The notes beneath the pieces are model-generated. The model searched no databases. It saw only the letters and a list, made by a program, of their open reading frames with translations, and was not told the origin of the DNA. Both the position numbers and the translations under genes were made by a program. Shown piece after piece: positions 46,908-56,082 of a stretch of 64,000 bases of DNA. Position 1 is the first letter of the stretch; each line of letters opens with the position of its first letter. The stretch covers positions 1 through 64,000 of the forward strand of contig CAVPHF010000036.1 in the NCBI GenBank assembly GCA_963704155.1. Reading direction: 5' to 3'. This DNA is from Thiohalocapsa sp963704155 (GTDB lineage: Bacteria; Pseudomonadota; Gammaproteobacteria; Chromatiales; Chromatiaceae).

Positions 46908-49733
46908 ATGACAGAGAACCAACAGACATCGCCAACTCCGCCGACGGGCGCCGAGCGCGACATTCAGCTGTTCGCCACGCTACTCGGCGAGGTGTTGCGC
47001 GCGCACAGCCGCAAGCGCGTGCTGGTGGTGGTCGAGCGCCTGCGTGACGGTTTCCTGGCGCTGCGCGAGCACGACGACGCGAAGCTGCGCCAAAAGCTGA
47101 TGAAGCGCATCGACGGGCTCGATCCGCAGACGCTCTCCGAGGTGATCCGCGCCTACACCATCTATTTCTCGCTCGCTCACATTGCCGAGGAGGTGCAGGG
47201 CTTCCTGCAGCGGCGCACCATGGTGAGCGCCGGCGGTCGCTTGTGGCGCGGTTCGTTCGACCACACGCTGCGCCAGTTTGCCGAGGAGGGTGTCGGGCCG
47301 GAGCGGCTGCAGCTGCTGTTCGAGCAACTGGCCTATCTCCCGGTGTTCACGGCGCATCCGACCGAGGCCAAGCGCCGCACCATGCTGGAGACCCAGCGCC
47401 GCATCTTTCTGTTGGCGCTCGACCTGCATCGGCACAAGCTCAATGAGGAGGAGCAGCAGGATCGGCTCGGCGAGATCCTGAGCGAGATCCAGATCCTGTG
47501 GAAGACCGACGAGGTGCGCGTCCACAAGCCCCAGGTCACCGATGAGGTGCGCCAGGGGCTCTACTTCTTCAGCGAGTCCTTGTTCGAGATACTGCCGCAG
47601 GTCTACCGAAACCTGGAGCGCGCGGTGCGCCGGGCCTACGGCAGCGGCTGCGCTGTGTCGGTGCCGAGCTTCGTCGCCTTCGGCTCCTGGATCGGCGGCG
47701 ACCGCGACGGCAATCCGTTCGTGAAGCCGGAGACCACCGAGCTGGCCGTTCGCATGCACTGCGAGCTGGTGTTGGAGGAATACATTGTCAGGGTGCGGCG
47801 TCTGACGCGAATTCTCAGCCATTCGAGCGCCCTGTGCGCGCCCTCGCCCAAGTTCCTCGACAGCCTCGACACCGACGAGGACTACTGGCTGGATACCATG
47901 GGCGAGACCCCGCGGCGCTTCTTTCACGAGCCCTACCGGCGCAAACTCGCCATCGTTCGCCACCGGCTAGAGGTCAATCTGGCGCGCGTGCAGGCGCGCA
48001 TCGAGGGCGACGATCATCCCACCGAGATGCACGAGGGCTATGCGCATGAGCGCGAGCTGCTCGACGATCTCTATCTGATCCGCGACTCGCTGATCAGTCA
48101 CGGCGACGCCAACGCCGCCGACGGCGAGCTGAAGGACCTGATTCGGCTGGTCGAGAGCTTCGGCTTCCATTTGATGCACCTGGATATCCGGCAAGAATCG
48201 ACCCGGCACACGCAGGCGGTCATCGAACTGTTTGCGCGCCAGCCCGGCGCGCCCTTCTACCAGGCGTTCACGGAAGAGCAGAAGCTGCTCGCGCTGGCGG
48301 AGGCGATTGCCCATCCACATCCCTTCCATATCGACAAGGCGACGCTGACGCCCGAGACGCGCGAGACACTAGAGGTGTTCGAGGTAATGGCGCGCATGCG
48401 CGCCGAGATCAGCGAGGACGTGTTCGGCGCCTATGTCATCTCCATGACGCACAGCGCCAGCCATGTCATGGAGGTGATGCTGCTCGCGCGCCTGGCTGGG
48501 CTGGCGGGTCACACGGGGGCCTCGGCCAACGGCGACGGCTGGTTCTGCAACATCCGCATCTCGCCGCTGTTCGAGACCATCGAGGATCTGGCGCACATCG
48601 ATCAGGTGATGTCGACCTTGTTCGACAACGAGACCTATGCGGCCTTGCTGAAGGCCTCCGGTAACCTGCAGGAGGTCATGCTCGGCTACTCGGATTCATG
48701 CAAAGACGGCGGCATCCTTTCCTCGGCTTGGAATCTGTACGAGGCGCAGGAGAAAATCGTCGCCCTGGCGCATGCACGCGGTGTTCAGTGCCGCCTGTTC
48801 CATGGCCGCGGCGGCACCATCGGTCGCGGCGGCGGCCCGACCCACGAGGCCATCCTGTCGCAGCCGGACGATACCGTGCATGGGCAGATCAAGTTCACCG
48901 AGCAGGGCGAGGTGCTGTCTTATCGCTATGCCAATCCCGAGACCGCTCTATACGAGCTGACCATGGGCATCAGTGGGCTGATCAAGGCCAGCCGCTGCGT
49001 CATCGAGCCGCCACGGCTGCCGCGCAAGGACTTTCTCGGCATCATGGCGGAGCTGGCGGCTTATGGCGAAGAGGCGTACCGCGGCCTGGTCGCCGACACC
49101 CCGGGGCTGCTCGACTACTTCTATGAGGTGACGCCGGTCGATGCCATCGCGCTGTTGAACATCGGCTCGCGGCCTTCGCACCGAAAGAAGCAGGACCGCT
49201 CGCTGGCGTCGATACGGGCCATTCCCTGGGTGTTCGGCTGGGCGCAGTCGCGGCATACGCTGCCGGCCTGGTACGGCATTGGCACCGCCATCGAACGTTG
49301 GCGCGGCGCCGACCTGGAGCGCCTGGCCAAGCTCCAGCGGATGTATCAGGAATGGCCCTTCTTCCGCGCCATCCTCAGCAACACGCAGATGTCGCTGTTC
49401 AAGGCCGAGATGCACATCGCGCACGAATACCTGCGTTTGGCCGCGGACCGCCCACACGCCGAGACCATCTACAGGGCCATCGCCGACGAGTATCAGCGCA
49501 CGCTGACCCAGGTGCTCAACGTCGCCGGTCTGCACGGCCTGATGGAGGAAACCCCTGACTTGCAGTTGTCGCTGGCTCGGCGCAACACCTATCTGGACCC
49601 ATTGAACCACGTGCAGATCGCTCTGCTGGAACGCTATCGCGGCGAGTCTGCCGCGGATGAGCGCGAGCAATGGCTCGATCCGCTGCTGCGCTCGATCAAC
49701 GCCATCGCGGCCGGCATGCGCAATACCGGCTGA
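46908..49733 (+). CDS. ppc: Phosphoenolpyruvate carboxylase
   Basis: 941 residues from the ATG at 46908. It makes oxaloacetate from PEP and bicarbonate, replenishing the TCA cycle. Active-site segments are intact: VFTAHPTEAKRRTMLETQRR (catalytic His), SWIGGDRDGNPFVK, MLGYSDSCKDGGILSSAW and FHGRGGTIGRGGGPTHEAIL. The length fits bacterial class PEPCs, with a slightly long N-terminus (TENQQTSPTPPTGAERD). It is a monocistronic gene. Confidence 0.97.
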   Translation: MTENQQTSPTPPTGAERDIQLFATLLGEVLRAHSRKRVLVVVERLRDGFLALREHDDAKLRQKLMKRIDGLDPQTLSEVIRAYTIYFSLAHIAEEVQGFLQRRTMVSAGGRLWRGSFDHTLRQFAEEGVGPERLQLLFEQLAYLPVFTAHPTEAKRRTMLETQRRIFLLALDLHRHKLNEEEQQDRLGEILSEIQILWKTDEVRVHKPQVTDEVRQGLYFFSESLFEILPQVYRNLERAVRRAYGSGCAVSVPSFVAFGSWIGGDRDGNPFVKPETTELAVRMHCELVLEEYIVRVRRLTRILSHSSALCAPSPKFLDSLDTDEDYWLDTMGETPRRFFHEPYRRKLAIVRHRLEVNLARVQARIEGDDHPTEMHEGYAHERELLDDLYLIRDSLISHGDANAADGELKDLIRLVESFGFHLMHLDIRQESTRHTQAVIELFARQPGAPFYQAFTEEQKLLALAEAIAHPHPFHIDKATLTPETRETLEVFEVMARMRAEISEDVFGAYVISMTHSASHVMEVMLLARLAGLAGHTGASANGDGWFCNIRISPLFETIEDLAHIDQVMSTLFDNETYAALLKASGNLQEVMLGYSDSCKDGGILSSAWNLYEAQEKIVALAHARGVQCRLFHGRGGTIGRGGGPTHEAILSQPDDTVHGQIKFTEQGEVLSYRYANPETALYELTMGISGLIKASRCVIEPPRLPRKDFLGIMAELAAYGEEAYRGLVADTPGLLDYFYEVTPVDAIALLNIGSRPSHRKKQDRSLASIRAIPWVFGWAQSRHTLPAWYGIGTAIERWRGADLERLAKLQRMYQEWPFFRAILSNTQMSLFKAEMHIAHEYLRLAADRPHAETIYRAIADEYQRTLTQVLNVAGLHGLMEETPDLQLSLARRNTYLDPLNHVQIALLERYRGESAADEREQWLDPLLRSINAIAAGMRNTG

Positions 49734-49789
49734 GTTCCCGGGCCTGGCGGGCGAGGGCGGATTGGATCGCGGGTGGGGGCAGGGTTCGA

Positions 49790-50263
49790 TCAGGCGATCG
49801 GCTTCAAATGCAGATGTCGGTGTCCGCCGTCTCCGCCGCCATGGCGGTGCTGCTGCTCGCTGATCTCGACCGGCAGTATGTAGAGCCGCCCGTTGCGCAC
49901 GCCGGGTTGAGCGATGACGCTGTCCGAGAACGCCCGCACGCGATCCGCCGGGCCACGCAGCAGCACCGTCTCCAGGCAGTTGTCATGATCCAGATGGACA
50001 TGCAGGGTCGCGATCGCCAAATCGTGGTGGTCGTGATGCGAGCGGGTCAGTCGCGTCGCCAGTTCGCGCTCATGATGGTTATAGACATAGGTCAGGTTGG
50101 CGACGCACTCGCCGGCTGGCTCCTGATGCAGGCGTTCGGCCTCGAGCCGCGCTCGGATCAGGTCGCGAATGGCCTCTGAGCGATTGTCGTAGCCGCGCGC
50201 GGCGCGAAACTGCTCGAACTCCTCATCTAGGACTTCGTCCAAGGTTATGGTGATGCGCTGCAT
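49790..50263 (-). CDS. nikR: Nickel-responsive regulator NikR
   Basis: 157 residues. A ribbon-helix-helix domain (MQRITITLDEVLDEEFEQFR, YDNRSEAIRDLIRARLE) is joined to an ACT-like nickel-binding domain. The ligands are in HHDHHDLAIATLHVHLDHDN with the Cys in CLETVLLRG, as in E. coli NikR (His, His, His, Cys). A His-rich tail (EQQHRHGGGDGGHRHLHL) extends it. It is divergent from nikKMLQO and presumably represses that operon when nickel is sufficient. Confidence 0.95.
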   Translation of the reverse strand: MQRITITLDEVLDEEFEQFRAARGYDNRSEAIRDLIRARLEAERLHQEPAGECVANLTYVYNHHERELATRLTRSHHDHHDLAIATLHVHLDHDNCLETVLLRGPADRVRAFSDSVIAQPGVRNGRLYILPVEISEQQHRHGGGDGGHRHLHLKPIA

Positions 50264-50373
50264 CGACTTCTCCTAGAGCTGCGGTCGGCGGCTTGCGCCT
50301 GATCGCGCCTCATTCGATCCACTCGACGAGGCGTCCGTCGACGCCTGCGGGTTCCCCGCGCATGCGCAACGCA

Positions 50374-50400
50374 GTATGATCAATGCATTGTTCTTCATAC
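50374..50400. promoter_or_regulatory. NikR operator
   Basis: GTATGA (50374-50379) and TCATAC (50395-50400) are separated by 15 nt, very close to the E. coli NikR operator GTATGA-N16-TCATAC. It lies between the divergent nikR and nikK starts, so one dimer-of-dimers could control both. Confidence 0.8.
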
Positions 50401-50485
50401 TGTAGCCGATGCGATCTGTTGCCCCCGGGGGCTCGACTCCGACGGTTCGACTTCGACGACTCTGCTGGCGACGTGGCGGTGCATT

Positions 50486-51367
50486 ATGGCGACCCGAAAG
50501 CGGGATTTGACTATGCCGGCTCAGGTCTATTCTACCGGTGGTCCAATAAGCCATGTTTCGGCGTTGCTGCATCAAAAGCAGGTTTCCTTGGCGCCGCACA
50601 TCCTGCTCGCGGTCTTCAGCATGCTCATGCTGGCAAAGCCGCCGGCCTTGGCCCACTTTCAGGAGCTGATCCCGAGCACGGAGATCGTCGATGCCGCAAG
50701 CGATCGCGATCTGCGTCTGGAACTGCGTTTCACCCATCCGATGGCGCAGGGTCCTGTCATGCCGATGGGCGAGCCGGTGCGTTTCGGTGTGTTCACCACC
50801 GATGGCGAGCAGGATCTCCGCGATCGATTGCGTCCTGCCGACATCGACGGCAGCCGCGTCTATGCGGCCGATTACCGCGTGGGGTCGCCGGGCGATCATA
50901 TCTTCTTCGTCGAGCCGGCGCCCTACTGGGAGCCGGCCGAGTCGACGCTGATCGTGCATTACACCAAGGTGGTCGTCGATGCCTTCGGCGGCGGCGATGC
51001 CTGGGATCAAAGGCTCGGCCTGCCGGTCGAGATCATCCCGCTGGTGCGGCCCTACGGGCTGTGGACGGGCAACTTGTTCCGCGGCATCGTTATGCGCGAT
51101 GGGCAACCGGTGCCCTTTGCCGAGGTCGAGGTGGAATGGCGCAACGACGGCAGTGTGACGCCACCGGCCGATGCCTTCGTCACGCAGGTGGTCAAGGCGG
51201 ACACTAACGGCGTCTTCGGCTACGCGATGCCGCGCGCCGGCTGGTGGGGATTCGCCGCGCTGCTGCAAGCGCCCGAGCCCATGCCTGGCCCGAACGGCGA
51301 GCCGGTTGCGGTGGAGCAGGGCGCGCTGATCTGGGTGCGCACCCGCGACATGCCGCCGACGGACTGA
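50486..51367 (+). CDS. nikK: NikK-type periplasmic component of ECF nickel importer (DUF4198)
   Basis: 293 residues, though the true start may be later (for example nearer the signal peptide HILLAVFSMLMLAKPPALAH). The mature protein starts with HFQELIPSTEIVD and has FTHPMAQGPVMPMGEPVRFG and GDHIFFVEPAPYWEPAE, the DUF4198 pattern seen in NikK. The His exposed directly after the leader is probably a metal ligand. NikK assists delivery of Ni2+ to the NikMLQO transporter. It is the first gene of the operon, with the NikR operator 86 bp upstream. Confidence 0.85.
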   Translation: MATRKRDLTMPAQVYSTGGPISHVSALLHQKQVSLAPHILLAVFSMLMLAKPPALAHFQELIPSTEIVDAASDRDLRLELRFTHPMAQGPVMPMGEPVRFGVFTTDGEQDLRDRLRPADIDGSRVYAADYRVGSPGDHIFFVEPAPYWEPAESTLIVHYTKVVVDAFGGGDAWDQRLGLPVEIIPLVRPYGLWTGNLFRGIVMRDGQPVPFAEVEVEWRNDGSVTPPADAFVTQVVKADTNGVFGYAMPRAGWWGFAALLQAPEPMPGPNGEPVAVEQGALIWVRTRDMPPTD

Positions 51368-51372
51368 GAGGA

Positions 51373-51996
51373 ATGGCGCATATCCCCGACGGCGTGCTCT
51401 CGGCGCCGGTGCTGATGACCGGCGCCGCCGTCTCGGCCGGACTGCTGGCGCTGTCGCTGCGCCGGCTCGACGACGCGCGCATCCCGCAGGCGGCGGTGCT
51501 GTCAGCGGCCTTCTTCGTGTCGTCGCTGATCACGGTGCCGCTCGGGCCGAGCAGCGTACACCTGCTGCTGAACGGTCTGATGGGCCTGATGCTCGGGCTG
51601 ACGGCCGTGCCGGCGCTGTTGGTGGCGTTGATCCTGCAGGCGGCTCTGTTCGGCTATGGCGGGCTCACGGTGCTGGGCGTCAACCTGATGAACCTCGCTC
51701 TGCCCGCGGTGCTCTGCGGCGCGCTGCTGCGCCCGCGGCTGGCCGGCTTGAGTGCCGCGCGCGCGTGGCGCCTCGGCGCGACGGCCGGCGCGCTGGGCGC
51801 GCTCGCGACCGGCGCGCTGGTGGTCGCGACCCTGGCGATGAGCGGTGAAGAATTCCTGCCCGCGGCCCAGTTGGTCGGGCTCACCTACCTGCCGCTGGCC
51901 CTGGCCGAGGCGCTGATCGGCGGCATCATCGTCGGTTTTCTCTATCGTGTGGAGCCGGAACTGCTGGTATCGCCAATGGGCGTCGATGATGGATGA
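51373..51996 (+). CDS. nikM: NikM/CbiM-type substrate-binding membrane component
   Basis: 207 residues from the ATG at 51373 (GAGAGGA upstream). It begins MAHIPDGVLSAPVLM, the CbiM/NikM start in which Met1, His3 and downstream His residues form the Ni2+/Co2+ site. VPLGPSSVHLLLNGLMGLML carries the second conserved His, followed by further membrane helices. It is the S component of the ECF transporter and determines metal specificity; the adjoining nikR indicates nickel. Its end overlaps nikL. Confidence 0.93.
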   Translation: MAHIPDGVLSAPVLMTGAAVSAGLLALSLRRLDDARIPQAAVLSAAFFVSSLITVPLGPSSVHLLLNGLMGLMLGLTAVPALLVALILQAALFGYGGLTVLGVNLMNLALPAVLCGALLRPRLAGLSAARAWRLGATAGALGALATGALVVATLAMSGEEFLPAAQLVGLTYLPLALAEALIGGIIVGFLYRVEPELLVSPMGVDDG

Positions 51997-52699
51997 CATC
52001 AGGCCCCGGCTTAAAGCCCGACCAAAGCCCTCGACCAACTGGGCCCGCCCGAGGTCGGCCGCCAACTGGCTAGCGGCCCTGCTGTGCCTATGCGTCTTGC
52101 AGCCGGCAGTTGCTCATCAGCTACGGGTGTTCGCGGCCGCCGATGGCGATCTGATTCGCGGCTCGGCCTACTTTGCCGGCGGCGCTGTCGCCTCTGGCGC
52201 ACAGGTCCGCATCGAATCCACCGATGGCACGCTGCTCGCAACGCCGATACCCGATGCCGAAGGGGGTTTCAGCTGGCGCGTGGCGACGCCGGCCGATTAT
52301 CTGATCGTTGTCCAGTCCGCCGATGGGCATCGGGCTGAGTGGATGGTGGCCGAGGCCGAGCTGGCGCCGGCGTTCGCCGGCCGACTTGGCCTATCGGCGT
52401 CGGCTGCCGCCGAGCCGGAATCAGCCGCAGGCGCGGATGCCGCGCATATCGGCCAGCCTTCGCCGGCGCGCGAGCGTGCTGCCGCGCTCGATCCGGTGCT
52501 GGAGAGTGCAATCGAGCGCGCCGTCGCGCGTCAGGTGCGGCCGTTGCGAGAAGAACTGGCCGAGGCACGGGCTCGCTCGCGTGTTCAGGACGTGATCGGC
52601 GGTATCGGCTATATCGTTGGAATCGCCGGGCTGGCGCTCTGGTGGGCCGCGCGCGGTCGGACACGCAGCGGGTCGCGGAACAGCGTCCAGGAGCCATGA
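51986..52699 (+). CDS. nikL: NikL-type auxiliary membrane protein
   Basis: 237 residues from the ATG at 51986, overlapping nikM by 11 bp. A signal peptide or anchor (NWLAALLCLCVLQPAVAHQL) is followed by a beta-sandwich-like domain (YFAGGAVASGAQVRIESTDG, FSWRVATPADYLIVVQSADG) and a second membrane helix near the C-terminus (VIGGIGYIVGIAGLALWWAA). This layout, with a His right after the leader (AHQLRVFA), matches NikL of nikKMLQO systems. Its stop overlaps the nikQ start (ATGA). Confidence 0.8.
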   Translation: MMDDIRPRLKARPKPSTNWARPRSAANWLAALLCLCVLQPAVAHQLRVFAAADGDLIRGSAYFAGGAVASGAQVRIESTDGTLLATPIPDAEGGFSWRVATPADYLIVVQSADGHRAEWMVAEAELAPAFAGRLGLSASAAAEPESAAGADAAHIGQPSPARERAAALDPVLESAIERAVARQVRPLREELAEARARSRVQDVIGGIGYIVGIAGLALWWAARGRTRSGSRNSVQEP

Positions 52700-53469
52700 T
52701 GGTGCTGCTGCCGGAGCGCGCGGACACCGGCTGGGCCGCCGCGCTCGACCCGCGCCTGCGGATCATCGGTGCACTCTTGTTCGCGCTCACGGTGGTCGCG
52801 CTGCAACGGCCGGCGCCCTTGATTATCGCCCTGGGTCTGGCGTTTGCGCTGGCGCTGAACAGCGGCATCGGTCCCGGCGACCTGCTGCGGCGCATGCTGG
52901 TGCTGGAAGTGTTCATGCTGGTGCTGCTGCTGACACTGCCGTTCACCGTTGTCGGTGAGCCGCTGCTGCACCTTGGCGCGCTGACCGCGAGCGGCGAGGG
53001 CGTGGGTCTTGCGCTGATCATCCTGCTCAGGGCCAACACCGTTCTGCTGATGCTGATCGCGCTGCTTGGCTCGGTCGGGCCGGCGCGGCTCGCCCAGGCG
53101 CTGGCGGGCCTCGGCGTGCCCGAACGGCTTACCCATTTGCTGCTGCTGACGGTGCGTCAGATCGAATTGGTGGGCGAAGAGTACCAACGCCTTCGGCAGG
53201 CGATGCGCGCTCGCGCCTTCGTCGCCCGCGCCGATCGCCACGGCTGGAACAGCCTCGGCTGGCTGATGGGCATGTTGCTGGTGCGCAGCCTTGGGCGCTC
53301 GCGCCGGCTGAGCGATGCCATGCGCTGCCGCGGATTCGATGGCCGCTTGCGTTTGCTGTATCTCGGCACTGATTGGCGGCGCGGCGACACGCTCGCGCTG
53401 GCGTCTGCGTTGACGATCTGCGCCGGACTGCTCGCGCTGGACCGGCTGACGGTGTTGGCGGGGATATGA
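52696..53469 (+). CDS. nikQ: NikQ/CbiQ-type ECF transmembrane (T) component
   Basis: 257 residues with five to six membrane helices (IIGALLFALTVVALQRPAPL, LVLEVFMLVLLLTLPFTVVG and others). The coupling motifs AMRARAFVARADRHGW and DAMRCRGFDGRL contain the Ala-Arg-Gly-type signature that binds the ATPase. CbiQ family. It overlaps nikL and nikO by a few bases, as expected in a tight operon. Confidence 0.92.
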   Translation: MMVLLPERADTGWAAALDPRLRIIGALLFALTVVALQRPAPLIIALGLAFALALNSGIGPGDLLRRMLVLEVFMLVLLLTLPFTVVGEPLLHLGALTASGEGVGLALIILLRANTVLLMLIALLGSVGPARLAQALAGLGVPERLTHLLLLTVRQIELVGEEYQRLRQAMRARAFVARADRHGWNSLGWLMGMLLVRSLGRSRRLSDAMRCRGFDGRLRLLYLGTDWRRGDTLALASALTICAGLLALDRLTVLAGI

Positions 53470-54302
53470 GCGCGGAGTCTGACGAGCTGCTGCGTCTTGA
53501 TGACGTGCATTTTGCCCATGAAGGTGCCCGGGATTCAGGCGGCGGGCGGTGCGCGATCCTGCGCGGCCTGACCTTTAGTTTGCACGCCGGCGAACGTGTC
53601 GCACTGATCGGGCCCAACGGTGCCGGCAAGACCACGCTGCTGCATCTGCTGGTCGGGCTCAAGCGGCCAAGCGCCGGGGAGGTCGTCGCCTTCGGCGAGG
53701 CGAGACGCGCCGAGGCCGACTTCAGGCCGGTGCGTGCGCGGGTCGGGCTGCTGTTCCAGCACAGCGACGACCAATTGTTCTGCCCGACCGTGCTCGATGA
53801 TGTCGCCTTCGGTCCGCTCAATCTCGGCCTCTGCGCCGATGCCGCGCGGGCTCGCGCGTTACAGACGCTGGCCCGACTTGGGCTTGGCGCGCTTGCCGAG
53901 CGGGTCACGCACCGGTTGTCGTCTGGGGAGAAACGGCTTGTGGCGCTGGCCACGGTGCTTGCCATGCAGCCGGACGTGCTGCTGCTCGACGAGCCCACCA
54001 ACGGTCTCGACGAGGACAGCGAGCGGCGGCTGATCAGTCACCTCGCCGAGCTGCAACAGGCCATGCTGATCGTCTCGCACGACCGCGGGTTCTTGGAGCA
54101 GATCATCAATCGCGCCGTGGTGCTCAAGAACGGCCGTTTGACCGAGGCAGTGCTGCACCGTCACCCACACAGGCACCGCCATGTCCATCTGCACCTGCAC
54201 ACGCCGGACGATGGCGCGCTGCACGCCGATGAGTCGGCGACGGCAGCGCCCGCGCATCCGGATCACCACGTCGCTGAAGATCCTCCCTCGCACCAAGCAT
54301 GA
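53466..54302 (+). CDS. nikO: NikO/CbiO-type ATPase of ECF nickel importer
   Basis: 278 residues. Walker A is GPNGAGKTTLLHLLVG, Q-loop LLFQHSDDQLF (with the ECF-typical Gln-x-Phe), signature LSSGEKRLVALATVLA and Walker B VLLLDEPTNGLDED. The C-terminal 60 residues are rich in His (LHRHPHRHRHVHLHLH), which could buffer nickel at the cytoplasmic face. It completes nikKMLQO, presumably supplying nickel for hydrogenase or urease encoded elsewhere. Confidence 0.94.
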   Translation: MSAESDELLRLDDVHFAHEGARDSGGGRCAILRGLTFSLHAGERVALIGPNGAGKTTLLHLLVGLKRPSAGEVVAFGEARRAEADFRPVRARVGLLFQHSDDQLFCPTVLDDVAFGPLNLGLCADAARARALQTLARLGLGALAERVTHRLSSGEKRLVALATVLAMQPDVLLLDEPTNGLDEDSERRLISHLAELQQAMLIVSHDRGFLEQIINRAVVLKNGRLTEAVLHRHPHRHRHVHLHLHTPDDGALHADESATAAPAHPDHHVAEDPPSHQA

Positions 54303-54521
54303 TCGCAGCCCGATCGACCACCTGCGCCGGTAGACGAACGGTGACCGCATGCTATAGTCGAGATCCCTGTGGGCAGCATGAGGATCGGTCGCTCTGCGCT
54401 CGCGAGTTCGACGGTGCAGTTCCTAAAGGCGGGTTTTGCCGAGGCGATTTGCGGATAAAGCTGCCGCGCTGCGCCCGTTCGTTGTAAACATCTGCCGGCG
54501 GCTGCCGGCGCCGGGCGCAAG

Positions 54522-55271
54522 ATGCCTATGTCAAGACCCAGCCGCGTTCTACTATTCGGCACTTGCCTGATTGACCTGCTGTATCCAAAGGTCGGGTTGG
54601 CCGCCATGCGCCTGATCCGCCGAGAGGGTGTCCGCGTGCTCTTTCCGCAGGATCAGACCTGCTGCGGTCAGCCGGCCTACAACTCGGGCTTTCGCGCGCA
54701 CGCGCGCCTTGTCGCGCGCCAGCAGCTCGATGCGCTGGACGGCGACGATCCGGTGGTTGTGCCCTCGGCCTCCTGTGCGGGGATGCTGCGCGAGCACTAT
54801 CCGCGGCTGTTTCAAGGTACCCCGGAGCAGGCGCGTGCCGAACATCTTGCGACACGGGTGGTCGAGCTGTGCGATTTTCTGAACCGCGTGCTCGCTGTCC
54901 GTCTGGAGGATCGCGGTCCGCCCGTGACCGTCGCGCTGCATCATTCCTGCTCGGCGCGCCGTGAGATGGCGGTTGCGCCTGCGGCATCTGCGCTGCTGGG
55001 GCAATTGGGCGAGGTCAGGGTCGTCGAGCCGGATCATGCCCAGGAATGCTGCGGCTTCGGCGGTACCTTTTCGGTCAAGGAGCCGGAGATCTCTGCCGCG
55101 ATGGCGGCGGACAAGGCCAAGGCAATCGCGGCCACCGGCGCCGAGCTGCTGGTCAGCCAGGACTGTGGCTGTCTGATGAATCTGGATGGCACCGCAGGCA
55201 AGGCCGGTCTTCGGTTCGAGGTCCGACATATCGCCGAGTTTTTGTGGCAGCGGACGCAACTCGCAGGATGA
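54522..55271 (+). CDS. LutA-like (Fe-S)-binding protein with two CCG domains
   Basis: 249 residues. The two Cys-Cys-Gly motifs are FPQDQTCCGQPAYNSG and EPDHAQECCGFGGTFSVKE, with PSASCAGMLREHYP and SQDCGCLMNLDGTA completing the cysteine set. LutA-type proteins are part of lactate oxidation complexes (with LutB and LutC) or act in glycolate oxidation. No lutB or lutC follows, so its partners are elsewhere or it acts in another oxidoreductase. Confidence 0.88.
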   Translation: MPMSRPSRVLLFGTCLIDLLYPKVGLAAMRLIRREGVRVLFPQDQTCCGQPAYNSGFRAHARLVARQQLDALDGDDPVVVPSASCAGMLREHYPRLFQGTPEQARAEHLATRVVELCDFLNRVLAVRLEDRGPPVTVALHHSCSARREMAVAPAASALLGQLGEVRVVEPDHAQECCGFGGTFSVKEPEISAAMAADKAKAIAATGAELLVSQDCGCLMNLDGTAGKAGLRFEVRHIAEFLWQRTQLAG

Positions 55272-55340
55272 TTTGGGCTCGGCGATCCAGGCCCTGAAAT
55301 CGGCTGGCAGACAGCCATTGCGTGAGGATAACGATTTCCG

Positions 55341-56066
55341 ATGACCAAAGATGCGATTGCCCTGAGGCTTGGCCTGATGCTGGTGCTCGTCGCTGGTGTG
55401 CATCCGGCCGCTGCGGCCCAGTCCATGCTGGACGGGCTGAAGGAGAAGGCGGCGAAGGCAGTCGAGCAGGTGGGCGAGACGGCCGGCAGTGCCGCCGAGG
55501 CGGTTGGCAAGGCAACCGATGTCGTGGTCGAGCGGGCCAATGAGACCGTCGAGTCTGCCAAGAACGACTTGCGCGATGAGCCGACGCCGGAGGAGACCCG
55601 CGCCAAGCTGGATGCGATGGCCGACGAGACACTGCAGCGGCTGTTCGAGGGAGAGCCTAACGCGCGCGCTCTGTTCGACAGCAGCGCGGGCTATGCGGTG
55701 TTCGATACGCGGCAGGCCGCCTATGTCGTGACGGCCGGTTACGGACGCGGTGTTGCGGTGGATCTCGACAACGGCCAGCGGACCTATATGAAGATGGGCA
55801 GCGGCGGTGTTGGTGTCAGCTTTGGCTTCGGCGGCTTCGACAGCCAGGTGGTGATCCTGTTCGAGAACGCATTCGCCTTCAACAAGTTCGTGCTGCAGGG
55901 TCTGGATGCCACCGCGGAGGCGGGCACCATGACCGGAGAGGCAAAGGACCAGATGGCGCTGCGCTTCGAGTCAGGCCGCGCGGTGTTCGTGCTGACCCAG
56001 CAGGGCTGGAAGGTCTCGGCCAAGCTGTCCGGCACCAAGTACTGGCCTGACACCGGGCTGAACTGA
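55341..56066 (+). CDS. Exported SYLF/YSC84-domain lipid-binding protein
   Basis: 241 residues. A signal peptide (LRLGLMLVLVAGVHPAAAAQ) and an amphipathic coiled region (LKEKAAKAVEQVGETAGSAA) precede the SYLF domain: LFEGEPNARALFDSSAGYAV, YGRGVAVDLDNGQRTYMKMG, GVGVSFGFGGFDSQVVILFE and AKDQMALRFESGRAVFVLTQ. SYLF domains bind phosphoinositides in eukaryotes; bacterial forms are probably envelope lipid-binding proteins. It lies 16 bp ahead of the cyclase-PilZ gene. Confidence 0.88.
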   Translation: MTKDAIALRLGLMLVLVAGVHPAAAAQSMLDGLKEKAAKAVEQVGETAGSAAEAVGKATDVVVERANETVESAKNDLRDEPTPEETRAKLDAMADETLQRLFEGEPNARALFDSSAGYAVFDTRQAAYVVTAGYGRGVAVDLDNGQRTYMKMGSGGVGVSFGFGGFDSQVVILFENAFAFNKFVLQGLDATAEAGTMTGEAKDQMALRFESGRAVFVLTQQGWKVSAKLSGTKYWPDTGLN

Positions 56067-56082
56067 CTCAAGGGACTAAGCC

